This document shows, piece by piece, positions 35,315 through 44,274 of a stretch of DNA of 64,000 nucleotides. The stretch is taken from assembly GCA_965216725.1 (NCBI GenBank), contig CBDCGI010000023.1, positions 133,642 through 197,641 on the forward strand, in the 5' to 3' direction. Under the pieces are notes generated by a model. It did not search any database, had not been told where the DNA came from, and saw only the letters and a list, made by a program, of their open reading frames with translations. Position 1 is the stretch's first letter. Each line of letters starts with the position of its first letter. The DNA is from JACZUI01 sp965216725. Lineage in GTDB: Bacteria > Actinomycetota > Acidimicrobiia > Spongiisociales > ZC4RG35. Both the position numbers and the translations under genes were made by a program.

Positions 35315-35769
35315 GCCTGTATCAATAGCAGGGCAATTGCAAAGGTGATCGCCATATCTGCCACGTTGAAAGTGGGTATCCACCACAGGTTGATCCAGTC
35401 GATCACCTCACCGTCGATGAGTCCCGGTCCTCGCAGTATGCGATCGAGGAGATTGCCCACGGCACCCGTGAGAATCAGCCCGTAGATCACCAACTCGAGA
35501 CGCCCCCCGCCGGAGCGAATGACCCACAAAACGACTGCGGTGACGATGATTGCCGCGACTCCGAGCACCCGGCCCCCGCCGGGGAAAGTGGAGAAGGCAC
35601 CGCCGGGGTTCTCGACAAAGGTGAAGCCGAAAAAGCTGCCGAGAATGTCGAGGTCGCCGTCAGCGAACTCGCGCTCGGCCCATCGTTTGGTTAGGAAGTC
35701 AATGACGACCAGCGCTGCGGCCAGGCCAACAGCGATGGAGTATCTGGCCCTTATCGAGTCCGGGCGCAT
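35293..35769 (-). CDS. lspA: Lipoprotein signal peptidase (signal peptidase II)
   Basis: Aspartyl membrane protease that removes signal peptides from prolipoproteins, 158 residues with four membrane helices. The catalytic aspartates are in GNLLDRILRG and NVADMAITFAIALL, and VIDFLTKRWAE is the usual first conserved segment. It overlaps the upstream zinc-finger gene by 19 bases and rluD by 22, so the three are likely translated from one mRNA. Confidence 0.94.
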   Translation of the reverse strand: MRPDSIRARYSIAVGLAAALVVIDFLTKRWAEREFADGDLDILGSFFGFTFVENPGGAFSTFPGGGRVLGVAAIIVTAVVLWVIRSGGGRLELVIYGLILTGAVGNLLDRILRGPGLIDGEVIDWINLWWIPTFNVADMAITFAIALLLIQAWQTRSN

Positions 35770-36122
35770 TCGACGCAGAGCGTCGCATAGGGAAGGACGT
35801 CAAGACGCTCAATCGGAATTGCCTTGCCGCATGATTCACAGATCCCGTACTTTCGCTTCGCGATCCTTTCCAGAGCGTGATCGACCTTTCCCAGAAGGTC
35901 GATGGTGTTTTGCTCCAACGAGAGCTCCTTCTCATACTCGAACTTCATCGAGCCGGCTTCCGCGTTGCCCGGATCGGGACTGCGGTCGGACGAGCTCTCG
36001 GTCATGCGGGCGGTCTCCAACTCCTGCTCGTATTCGGCTATCAGCCTCTCGAGCCTCTCACGCTCCTCGAGCAGACGCTTCTTGAAGCGGTCGACGGTCG
36101 ATTTGGCTAGTTGTCTGGCCAT
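35751..36122 (-). CDS. DksA/TraR C4 zinc-finger protein
   Basis: A 123-residue protein with an N-terminal coiled coil (FKKRLLEERERLERLIAEYE) and a C4 zinc finger CESCGKAIPIERLDVLPYATLCVEC. It belongs to the DksA/TraR family, which modulates RNA polymerase through the secondary channel. Short actinobacterial members often lack the acidic tip and can be general regulators of unknown target. It sits upstream of lspA in an overlapping unit, a setting also seen in other actinobacteria (from memory). Confidence 0.88.
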   Translation of the reverse strand: MARQLAKSTVDRFKKRLLEERERLERLIAEYEQELETARMTESSSDRSPDPGNAEAGSMKFEYEKELSLEQNTIDLLGKVDHALERIAKRKYGICESCGKAIPIERLDVLPYATLCVECARTR

Positions 36123-36283
36123 CCCATCACCTCGAAACGGGCCGGAACCCTACCAACGGCCGGTAGTTACGTAGGCCCGGCTTGGAGGACATTCTCCACA
36201 TCCGAACCAACAGCGACAAACACCCAACGGCGTCCCGTCATTCCTGCCACTGGACGCGAATTGATGTCTCGCAGTGCCGGGTC

Positions 36284-39200
36284 TCACTCCGGGAACGGGA
36301 CGGGGTTCATCACCGGATCGGTGAGAGCCGAGTCGATATCGACATCGGTCGCCAGTACCTCGCTGGCTATCCATTGCCTGTGCAGCTCCAGAACCTCTTC
36401 GAACCGAGGCGGCAATCTGAGGTGAATACGATCGGTCAATTGGAGATCTTGGCTCTTTCGCTGCTCATTGAGAGCCCGAATCAGCTCGAGAGCCCTGCCC
36501 TCCATGATCAACTCGTCATCGAGGGAGGGATCTATGGCCACGCTCAGATTCCCATCTTGGGCCACCGCCCAGCCCTCCATCAGCACCCTCTCGGTGACGA
36601 TGATCTCATCTGCGCTCAGCACCTCGCCGGCTACCTCGACACCTCCGTCGGGCCTGGTCTCGAAATCTCCCGCCGCTAACTGGGCAGCTACGTCCTTGAT
36701 CTTGGGTCCGAGGCGGGGCCCGGCAACAGGGAAATTGGGTTTCACCATCACGTCGAGTGTGGTGTCCTCGTCGAAGCTCACCTCTTTGACGCGAAGCTCG
36801 TCGCGAATCTCGGCGACATGTGCCTGAGCCGAATCAGCGCCGCGGACGACAACTCGGCGCAGGGGCTGACGGAGCTTGATATTGGCCTCCATTCTCGCCC
36901 GTCGGCCCGCCTCCACGATTCGGCGCACCGAATCGACTTCGGAAAGCAACGGGCTCTGCGGATCACCCGGCGGTGTTGGCCAGCCGGCGAGGTGTACCGA
37001 CTCCGGAGCGTCTCGACACGGCCCGGCGACAAGGTTCTGCCACAGGTGTTCTGCGAGGAAGGGCATCACCGGTGCGATGATTCTCAAGGCGGTGACCACT
37101 CCGACCCACAGTGTGCGAAAGGCGGCTGCATCGAATCCGTAGAAGCGCCTTCTGCTTCTCCTGATGTACCAGTTCGACAGGTCGTCGAGATACTTCTCGA
37201 ACGAATCGATCAACTCGTCGCTTCGATAGCGATCGAGGCTGATCTGCGCTTCGTTGATGGCTTGAGCGGCCCGGGACAACAGCCACTCGTCGTTGGTCTC
37301 CAGATCGACATCGGGCCCTGCTTCAAGATCGCTGTAGGAGGGCACGAATCCCTCGATGTTTCCGTAGTCGATGAGAAAACGCGCCGAGTTCCAAAGGGTG
37401 AGCAACCGACGCCGGACTTCATGTGCCCCCGAGTACCCGAATAGGAGGTTTCTGTCGGGCGGATGTGCGCAGTACATCCAGCGCATCACATCGGCGCCCA
37501 TCCGTTGGAATGCTTCTTCGGCGCTGATGAGGTTGCCCCAAGAGCCGTGCATTTCTCGCCCGTCCTCTGCGAGCATCTTCTCGTATCCGAGAACCGACTG
37601 AAAAGGTGACTTGCCAACCAGCGCCACGGACATGAAGAGCTGGGAGTAGAACCAGAGTCGAACCTGCTCTCGCATCTCCGTGACCCAATCGGCCGGGAAC
37701 CACTTCTCCCAGTAGGCGTGATCTGGGAGGTCGGCAGTGGTGAGACCTTTGGCGGCCCCAGTGGCGTTGCCACCCGGCACCCATTCATCGTTTTCCCAGC
37801 CCAAGGTGGAGAAGGGGACGATGCCGGCATCGAGCCACACGTCGCCGACCTCTGGAATGCGTTGCAGATCCTCCCTCCGGCAACTGTCGCATCGGATTGT
37901 TACCCGGTCTATCCAAGGCCGTCTCAGCTCTTCGAGCTGGTCCATCCCTGCGGTGGCTCTTTCCGCAAGCTCGGCTTTCGAGCCGATCACGGTCACCTCG
38001 CCGCAATCGCAGACATAGATCGGAAGAGGCAGCCCGTAGTACCGCCGACGGGAGATGTTCCAGTCGCCCATGTTGTTCAGCCAATCGTCCATCAGCTTGC
38101 CCATGTATGCCGGAGTCCAGCTGACGCCCGCGTTTGCGTCTTTCAGGGGCTGTCTGATCTCGTCAACGGAGATGTACCAATCGTCGGCAACTCTGAAGAT
38201 CAGCGGCGTATCGCATCTCCAGCAATGCGGGTAGGCGTGTACATACTCGCCCGACTCAACGAGAAGACCCCTCCTCTCGAGGTCGTCGATGATTGGATCG
38301 CGCGCTTCGTCGGTGGACTTGCCGGCAAGCCAGCCATAGTTCTCATAGAAACGCCCAGCACCGTCCACCGGGGTGAGAACTGCAAGGTCGTGAACGCCCG
38401 CGAGATCGAAGTCTTCCGAACCCGCTCCGGGTGCTATGTGGACGATCCCCGAGCCCTGGTCCATGGTCACCTCGTCCCAAGGGATGACGCGGTGCTCCAA
38501 GCCGGCGCTTGCACCCAGTTCAGCGAACGGGGCGACATAAGTCCAGCCAACCAGATCCCGCCCGGGGCGGATCTCGATGAATGTCTCATCTTCGAAACGC
38601 TCAACAGCGACCCACTCGCCGGATTCTCTCCGCCCGTAGTCCCGGTCGGGATGAACCGCAGCGGCGACATTGGCCGGGAGAGTCCAGGGCGTGGTCGTCC
38701 AAATGACCAGCGACTCACCCTCTCGATCGATCAGGGGGAGTCGCACGGACAGCGACGGGTCGGCCTTCTCCTGATAGACCCCCGATTGACCAGTTATCTC
38801 GTGTTGGGAGATCGACGTCCCGCACCGTGGGCACCACTCCGTGGATCGATGGCCGAGGTACAGCCATCCCCGAGTCGCGCAAGGTCTTCAGGAACTTCCA
38901 GATGTACTCGATGTTGGTGTCGGAGAAGGTCAGGTAGTCGTTGTCCCAATCCATCCAATTGCCGAGCCTCTGCGAACCGCGGCGCAACTCGTCAACCGAC
39001 CACGCAACTTTCTCCCGGCAGCGACGGGCGAACTCCTCGAGGCCGAACTCTTCGATTTCCCGTTTCGAATTGAGGCCTAGCTCCTTCTCCACGCCCACCT
39101 CGATCCAGAGGCCCTGGCAATCGAATCCGTTCTGGAAGCGGAGGTCATAGCCGCGGAGAGCCTTGTATCTCTGGAAGACGTCTTTGAGCGTCCGACCCCA

Positions 39201-39401
39201 AGCCGTGTGCACCCCGAGGGTCTTGTTGGCCGTGACCGGCCCGTCGATGAAACTGAAAGGCTCCGCTCCGGCATTCGCCTCACGCAGCTTGCCGAAGGTG
39301 TCGTTCTCAGCCCACCAATCGAGGACTTCCCGTTCGAGGTGGTCGTGATCGGGCCGGCCTTCGAGACGACTGAAAACGTCTTGTTTTGCCTCGGTATTCA
39401 T
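36284..39401 (-). CDS. ileS: Isoleucyl-tRNA synthetase, unusual signature motifs, one frameshift
   Basis: Charges tRNA-Ile with isoleucine and edits valine. One base change near 38866, where the frame passes from TLRDSG to WLYLGHRSTEWCPRCGTS, joins 38866-39401 with the rest and gives about 1038 residues, a normal length. The gene is essential, so the shift is most likely a sequencing or assembly indel. The first signature reads VHTAWGR, not the usual HxGH, and the KMSKS position reads EDGREMHGSWGN. The editing-domain WTTTPWTLPAN and C-terminal anticodon-binding helices are present, and a zinc-like CRREDLQRI region follows CDSC. It stands beside divIVA and lspA as expected for the housekeeping enzyme. 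Confidence 0.9.
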
Positions 39402-39452
39402 GAATTGGGGAGGGTAACCGTGGTTCCGGCTCAAGCAGCGACGGCCACTCCT

Positions 39453-40148
39453 TCACTCCTCGGCGTCATCGCCTCCCGGCGTAGCCGAGCCAGAACGTGA
39501 CATGTCGGCAATAGCCGCTGCTACCGACTGGGAGGTGTCATCGTTGGTGTCGCCGTCAGCCGAGCTTTGATCGTCATCAACCTCGAAGTCGGGGGCATCG
39601 GCGGAATCGGCCTCTGGCTCATCGACGGATTCGGCATCGTCTCCGCCTCCACCAGAATCGTCTGATTCATCGGCTGACATCTCGATTGTCGAATCCATCT
39701 GATCCAGTTTCTCCGAGACCTCGGTGGCCAAAACGGCCAATTTGACTCGAACGTCCGAGACACGAGCCGTCAGCTGAGACATCTCCGCCTCCGTTTCTGC
39801 TCGATGCTCGTCTCTCTTTGCGATGAAATCATCGGCTTCGGCGCGTGCTTCGGACAGGATCTTGTCGGATTCTGCTCGGGCGTCGGCAACTATCTGGTCG
39901 GCGGCCTCCTGGGCGGCGATGAGGGCCCGACCCACCGCAGACTCGTCGGGTGCCGGAGCCGGTGCCGGCGTATCCGCCTCCACTTTGGCCTCCGCCGGGG
40001 CCCCGGGCTCTCCTCTTTCGGATCGTTCCTGCAACTCCTGGAGGGTCACGACCACTTGGTCCAGGAAATCGTCGACCTCATTGAGGTCGTAGCCCCTCAA
40101 CGCGGTGGAAAAGGTCTGCTTCTCGACGTCTTCAGGTGTCAAAACCAT
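39453..40148 (-). CDS. divIVA: DivIVA/Wag31-family polar growth and division protein
   Basis: Membrane-curvature-sensing scaffold at the cell pole and septum, 231 residues. The N-terminus MVLTPEDVEKQTFSTALRGY followed by DLNEVDDFLDQV is the signature lipid-binding domain. A Pro/Ala/Glu linker precedes a coiled coil (AESDKILSEARAEADDFIAK, AETEAEMSQLTARVSD). The C-terminal 80 residues are acidic and Asp/Ser-rich. In actinobacteria it directs polar cell-wall synthesis. It is encoded between yggT and ileS. Confidence 0.95.
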   Translation of the reverse strand: MVLTPEDVEKQTFSTALRGYDLNEVDDFLDQVVVTLQELQERSERGEPGAPAEAKVEADTPAPAPAPDESAVGRALIAAQEAADQIVADARAESDKILSEARAEADDFIAKRDEHRAETEAEMSQLTARVSDVRVKLAVLATEVSEKLDQMDSTIEMSADESDDSGGGGDDAESVDEPEADSADAPDFEVDDDQSSADGDTNDDTSQSVAAAIADMSRSGSATPGGDDAEE

Positions 40149-40204
40149 CTTCTAGCTCCCTTGCCTGAGGCAACATTATGAATCCGGACCGGCGTCTCCA
40201 AGGA

Positions 40205-40459
40205 TTAGGCGACGATGCCAATCAGGATCTGGATTCCGATGAGGAGGATTATCGGTGATAGGTCGAGAAGCCCGCCTCCGAGACGCAGCGGCGGTATGAC
40301 CCGGCGGATCGGAGTGATGACCGGAAGGATCAGCCGGTCCAGGAATATCGACACGCGGCCCAGAGGGTGGTCCGCTGAGGTCGGTATCCAAGAGAGGATC
40401 ACCCAAATGAATACCGCATAGAAGAGAACCTGGAGGGCGCTTACGACGAGACTCGCCAC
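40205..40459 (-). CDS. yggT: YggT family membrane protein
   Basis: An 84-residue protein with two hydrophobic helices (VLFYAVFIWVILSWI and LSPIILLIGIQILIGIVA) and a central RLILPVITPIRRVIPP segment, all typical of YggT. The family is found next to sepF and divIVA across Gram-positive bacteria and is linked to division or osmotic tolerance without a settled role. It lies seven bases after sepF. Confidence 0.9.
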   Translation of the reverse strand: MASLVVSALQVLFYAVFIWVILSWIPTSADHPLGRVSIFLDRLILPVITPIRRVIPPLRLGGGLLDLSPIILLIGIQILIGIVA

Positions 40460-40466
40460 AACGGGT

Positions 40467-40994
40467 TCAGTCGTCTACGTCATCGAGTTCGTAGGCACCG
40501 AGACCGGCCAGCCGCCTCTTCTCGTCCCGGCTGAGACCGACCCGGGGTGGGAGGACCAACACGAGACCGTCCCCTACCTTGCGCATCGAACCGTCGAGCG
40601 CATAGATCAGACCCGAGGAGAAATCGATGACGCGGCGTGTCAGGTCGCCGTCCACATGCCTCATATCGAGCACAACAGGCACCCGATCTCGCACCCGGTC
40701 GGCGAGGACGCGGGCGTCGCCGAAATCCTCAACGAGGAGCACGTCTGATTGGACTTCGATCGGCCGGACCACACCCACAATGTCGGATCCACCCAGCCGG
40801 CCTCCGGGTACGTTGGCCGCTCGGGACGTTGGCGGTGGCTCCACACGCCTCGATTGCGGCACCGGCTCGACCGCCCCCGACCTCGGTTGGGTAGCGGGAG
40901 TCGACGGCCGGTCCAACCCATCAGGATCGACACCGGGCTGGTCCTCGTCAACCAAACCCAGATACACGAGCGTCTTGGAAAAAAGAGACGACAT
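40467..40994 (-). CDS. sepF: Cell division protein SepF
   Basis: FtsZ-membrane anchor, taking over the role of FtsA, which is absent from this gene cluster. The 175-residue chain starts with an amphipathic membrane-binding helix (MSSLFSKTLVYLGLVDE), has a Pro-rich linker and ends in the FtsZ-binding core (VLADRVRDRVPVVLDMRHVD and RRVIDFSSGLIYALDGSM), with DGLVLVLPP near the end. It stands between yggT and yggS, upstream of divIVA, as in other actinobacteria. Confidence 0.95.
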   Translation of the reverse strand: MSSLFSKTLVYLGLVDEDQPGVDPDGLDRPSTPATQPRSGAVEPVPQSRRVEPPPTSRAANVPGGRLGGSDIVGVVRPIEVQSDVLLVEDFGDARVLADRVRDRVPVVLDMRHVDGDLTRRVIDFSSGLIYALDGSMRKVGDGLVLVLPPRVGLSRDEKRRLAGLGAYELDDVDD

Positions 40995-41008
40995 TCAGTT
41001 CTCTCCGG

Positions 41009-41662
41009 TCATGTGCGGGGGCCAAAGATAGCCCGTCCCACCCGTATGATCGAAGCTCCCTCCTCGACCGCCACCTCAAAGTCGTCCGTCATCCCCATGG
41101 AGAGGTGTTGGAGTCCGGGATGATCACCTATCAACTCTTCGCGCAGCCCCCGCAGCGCGGCGAAATGGGGGCGCGAAGCCTCGGGCTCGTCTGGGATAGG
41201 CGGCAAAGCCATCAGCCCTGATACATCCAGACCGAGAAGGACGAGCTGTCCGATGAGCTTCCCGGCCGCGGCCGGCGCAACCCCCGACTTCTGGGGCTCC
41301 TCACCCAGATTGACTTGCACCAGTATCGACGGTGGTGGCCCCGGCCCTTTCAGCCATGCCTTCGCCAGGGAAAGCCGATCCACCGAATGGAGCAGATGAG
41401 TCACTGGGCGCACTTGCCGCGCCTTGTTGGACTGGAGAGCTCCCACGTAATGCCACCTGATGTCTGATGGCAGCTGCGATGCCTTCGCTGCCATCTCATC
41501 GGCGCGGTTTTCACCGAAATCGCGATGGCCCAAGTCGTAGACCGAGAGGATCTCGTCGACAGTCTTGGTCTTGGACACCGCGACCAGAGTCACCCTTCTG
41601 GGGTCACGCTCGACTCTGGCGGCGGCACTTTCGATTCTGGCGAGGGTGTCCTCGTAGCTCAT
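41009..41662 (-). CDS. yggS: YggS/PROSC pyridoxal-phosphate homeostasis protein
   Basis: PLP-binding protein of the YBL036C/PROSC family that keeps cellular pyridoxal phosphate balanced, 217 residues. The PLP lysine lies in TLVAVSKTKTVDEIL; then DFGENRADEMAAKA, IRWHYVGALQSNKARQV and a C-terminal LSMGMTDDFEVAVEEG and IRVGRAIFG, all family hallmarks. The ATG at 41662 overlaps the pgeF stop (ATGA); a longer start at 41722 would lie within pgeF. Confidence 0.95.
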   Translation of the reverse strand: MSYEDTLARIESAAARVERDPRRVTLVAVSKTKTVDEILSVYDLGHRDFGENRADEMAAKASQLPSDIRWHYVGALQSNKARQVRPVTHLLHSVDRLSLAKAWLKGPGPPPSILVQVNLGEEPQKSGVAPAAAGKLIGQLVLLGLDVSGLMALPPIPDEPEASRPHFAALRGLREELIGDHPGLQHLSMGMTDDFEVAVEEGASIIRVGRAIFGPRT

Positions 41663-42279
41663 GGTCTCCAGGCAATCGTCGCCATGCGGCTCGAGGTCTG
41701 GTCGCGTCGATGAGAGAACCATCGGCTCTCATGATGGGTGCATCCGGGAACGGATGTCACGTCGAGCGTCCGCAGTTGAGAACGAATGGCCGATGCGAGT
41801 TCCACCGATTTGGCAGACCACGTAGTGGTGGCTCCGTGCTCGGGGAACTGCTCGGCCACTTCAGCTCCCACTTCGAAACAACACTCTCCGATTCCGGGCC
41901 CGATCACGGCCCGCGTCGGGCCGTGCCCGGCGCCCGACATCTCCTCGACCATTGACTCCACTATTCCCTGGGCCGCTCCCCGCCAGCCAGCATGAGCGAC
42001 TCCAATCGCCGACTCGGAAACCAGGACCACCCCGAAGCAATCTGCTGTGAACACCGCCACAGGCAGCCCCGGGACCTCGGTCCAGATCGCGTCCGCCTCG
42101 CCCTGGCCGCCCACTGACTCGGCATGCACCACGCGCGTGCCGTGCACCTGGCTGACTGTGGCCCAATTGCGGCTGATTCCCAGCTTGTCAGATGTCCTGA
42201 TCCGATTTGCGGGGTCCTTCTGATCCCCGTCAGTCGCCTCGGTGAATGCGGCCCCGTCGACGCCGGGGACACGAATCAT
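41659..42279 (-). CDS. pgeF: YfiH/PgeF family protein (peptidoglycan-editing factor, purine nucleoside-active)
   Basis: Multicopper-oxidase-like (DUF152, laccase-domain) protein of 206 residues. Zinc-binding histidines are in SQVHGTRVVHAES and VAHAGWRGAAQG, with Cys in TADCFGVV and IGPGIGECCFEVG. Enzymes of this family remove L-Ser incorporated wrongly into UDP-MurNAc peptides or act on adenosine and other purine nucleosides. It lies between yggS and ftsZ and overlaps both by four bases. Confidence 0.92.
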   Translation of the reverse strand: MIRVPGVDGAAFTEATDGDQKDPANRIRTSDKLGISRNWATVSQVHGTRVVHAESVGGQGEADAIWTEVPGLPVAVFTADCFGVVLVSESAIGVAHAGWRGAAQGIVESMVEEMSGAGHGPTRAVIGPGIGECCFEVGAEVAEQFPEHGATTTWSAKSVELASAIRSQLRTLDVTSVPGCTHHESRWFSHRRDQTSSRMATIAWRP

Positions 42280-43316
42280 CCTTGGACGAAGTTGGGTATG
42301 TCCAGATCGTCGTCATCCGATGGCGCCCCACCCGTCGCGGAGCGGGTTGCGGAGTTCCGGTTGGGCCGTCTGCGATCGAAGCCGGCCGCGATGACAGTGA
42401 CCTTCATCTCCTCTCCGAGGTCGTCATCGACGATGGCGCCAAAGATGATGTCCGCCTCGGGGTCGGCATGGTCAGCGACCACCCTCGCCGCCTCGGTCGC
42501 CTCATGAAGCGTCATCCCCGACGGTCCGGACACGGTCAGGAGCACACCTTTTGCCCCTTCCATCGACGACTCGAGCATTGGGCTGGAAATTGCTCGCTCA
42601 GCCGCCTGCATCGCCCGATTCTCGCCCGTCGCACGGCCGATCCCCATTACAGCCGATCCGGCGTCAGCCATGATCGTCCTGACGTCGGCGAAGTCGACGT
42701 TGATCAGGCCCGGCGTAGTGATGAGATCTGTGATCCCGGTGACACCGCTCATCAAGACTTCGTCAGCCAACCTGAAGGTCTCGGTCATCGGCGAAGAGGG
42801 GTCACCGACGTCGAGGAGTCGATCGTTGGGGATGACGATCAGGGTGTCCACAGCGTCTTTGAGCGCCCCGATCCCTTCCTCGGCATGCACCGCCCTGCGC
42901 CTACCTTCAAATCCGAAAGGCCTGGTGACCACGCCAACGGTGAGAGCACCAACAGAACGTGCGACATCGGCGACCACCGGTGCCCCACCGGTACCGGTCC
43001 CCCCGCCTTCGCCTGCAGTGATGAAAACCATGTCGGAGCCTTTGAGCACGTCCTCGAGCTCGGCCTTGTGCTCCTCGGCAGCCGCCCGGCCGATCTCCGG
43101 GTTGGCGCCGGCGCCAAGCCCCCTGGTGACCTCGCGGCCGATGTCCAATTTGACGTCGGCGTCGCTCATCAGAAGCGCCTGAGCGTCGGTGTTGAGAGCT
43201 ATGAACTCGACACCCCGCACTCCGGCATCGACCATCCGGTTGACGGCGTTGACACCGCCTCCTCCGATTCCGACGACCTTGATCACGGCTAGGTAGCCGC
43301 CACTTGTCGAGCTCAC
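42276..43316 (-). CDS. ftsZ: Cell division protein FtsZ
   Basis: Tubulin-like GTPase that forms the division ring, 346 residues from GTG 43316. The start has a strong GGAGG eight bases upstream and is preferred to ATG 43346. GTP site: VVGIGGGGVNAVNRM and the tubulin signature GEGGGTGTGGAP; the T7 catalytic loop is near NVDFADVRTIM. The C-terminal linker is short and ends in DLDIPNFVQG, the site for SepF and other partners. A 112-base gap separates it from ftsQ, with room for its own promoter. Confidence 0.97.
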   Translation of the reverse strand: MSSTSGGYLAVIKVVGIGGGGVNAVNRMVDAGVRGVEFIALNTDAQALLMSDADVKLDIGREVTRGLGAGANPEIGRAAAEEHKAELEDVLKGSDMVFITAGEGGGTGTGGAPVVADVARSVGALTVGVVTRPFGFEGRRRAVHAEEGIGALKDAVDTLIVIPNDRLLDVGDPSSPMTETFRLADEVLMSGVTGITDLITTPGLINVDFADVRTIMADAGSAVMGIGRATGENRAMQAAERAISSPMLESSMEGAKGVLLTVSGPSGMTLHEATEAARVVADHADPEADIIFGAIVDDDLGEEMKVTVIAAGFDRRRPNRNSATRSATGGAPSDDDDLDIPNFVQG

Positions 43317-43428
43317 GGTATGACCTCCATATCTAAGAATCTCCAAGCTTGAAGTAGAGGTTTACCGTTACCTGAAAAGTAAGTAAACCCCATTTCCTTA
43401 ACCTTCAACTAGACGGTTAGACATTGAC
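43317..43428 (-). promoter_or_regulatory. ftsQ-ftsZ gap: ribosome binding site, inverted repeat, possible ftsZ promoter
   Basis: A GGAGG on the minus strand (revcomp of 43324-43328) stands eight bases before the ftsZ GTG and fixes that start. A 7-bp inverted repeat (GGTTTAC at 43359-43365, GTAAACC at 43383-43389) encloses 17 bases. A weak TTGAAG on the minus strand is followed 17 bases on by TACTTA. The RBS is firm; the promoter and repeat are only candidates. Confidence 0.4.
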
Positions 43429-44274
43429 TCATCCCTCCGTTCCCGGGTTGTCGCCACCGGTCTGACCGCTCGATCCCTCGACATCTTGCTCGGAAGTCGG
43501 TTCCACGTCCGCTTTATCAGACGTCGGCAACTGGCCGGACGGTGCCACCGCAGGATGAGTGGGAGCGACCAAGACCAAGATGCCGTCTAAGGGCGGGTCC
43601 GTCGCCAAGAGCGCGACCAGGCTCGCTGCTTTCTGCGCCATCTCGACGGGTCTTCCCAGCCTCACTTGATAGCCGGCCACCTGAGCCCACAATTCGCCGT
43701 CCCCTTCTGTCCGCACCAGGGCGTCACGGCCCAGGTATTGCGGTAGCGCGGTCACGAATTCGATTGCTCCCAGCACGTGCTGGGACTCTTCCGCTTCCCC
43801 GTCATCGATGGAGGTGACTTGCACCCAGGGCAACGAAGTATCAGGGTCACGAGGCGATGGCACGGCGACTCCGTCCGAGGCTCTGCGCACCCATCCGCCT
43901 GACGTCTCCACCCAAGCGGCGGCGACACGCTCTTCGACACTCACGAGAACGGCGTCGGGCCAAGACTTGGTGACGTCTGCGTTCGCGACCCATGGATCCC
44001 CCTCCAGTGCCGACTCAACACTGCCCGGGTTGATGAAGACCATCGGAGTCCCCGCGATCACATCCTCCGTCACCAGAATCCGATGGGTCTCGCTGAGAGA
44101 GACTCCCGCCACCCTCACTTCGGAGACGCTGAGATGAGGTGACAACACCAGCCATACCCCCGCCCCGATGACTGCGGTCGCCACGAAGAGACGCAACAAA
44201 CGCTTGAGATTGCGACGTGCCTTTGATTCGGCAACCTGCTTCCGCCGCTCGACGAGCCTTTGATCTATTGCCAT
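43429..44274 (-). CDS. ftsQ: Cell division protein FtsQ
   Basis: Single-pass divisome protein of 281 residues linking FtsL/FtsB to later division proteins. A basic cytoplasmic N-terminus (RRKQVAESKARRNLKRLLR) precedes the membrane helix LFVATAVIGAGVWLVL. The POTRA domain reads LSVSEVRVAGVSLSETHRIL and NADVTKSWPDAVLVSVEERV, the usual RxWPxxVxIxVxER pattern. It ends with a Ser/Asp/Gly-rich tail of 40 residues. It overlaps murB by ten bases. Confidence 0.93.
   Translation of the reverse strand: MAIDQRLVERRKQVAESKARRNLKRLLRLFVATAVIGAGVWLVLSPHLSVSEVRVAGVSLSETHRILVTEDVIAGTPMVFINPGSVESALEGDPWVANADVTKSWPDAVLVSVEERVAAAWVETSGGWVRRASDGVAVPSPRDPDTSLPWVQVTSIDDGEAEESQHVLGAIEFVTALPQYLGRDALVRTEGDGELWAQVAGYQVRLGRPVEMAQKAASLVALLATDPPLDGILVLVAPTHPAVAPSGQLPTSDKADVEPTSEQDVEGSSGQTGGDNPGTEG

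Noticed and set aside
37718..39073. 451-codon open frame on the plus strand opposite ileS
   Set aside because: It is antisense to clear IleS sequence and has no protein-like features of its own.
39402..39452. T-box riboswitch in front of ileS
   Set aside because: Only about 50 bases separate ileS from divIVA, too short for a T-box, and no T-box consensus bases are seen.
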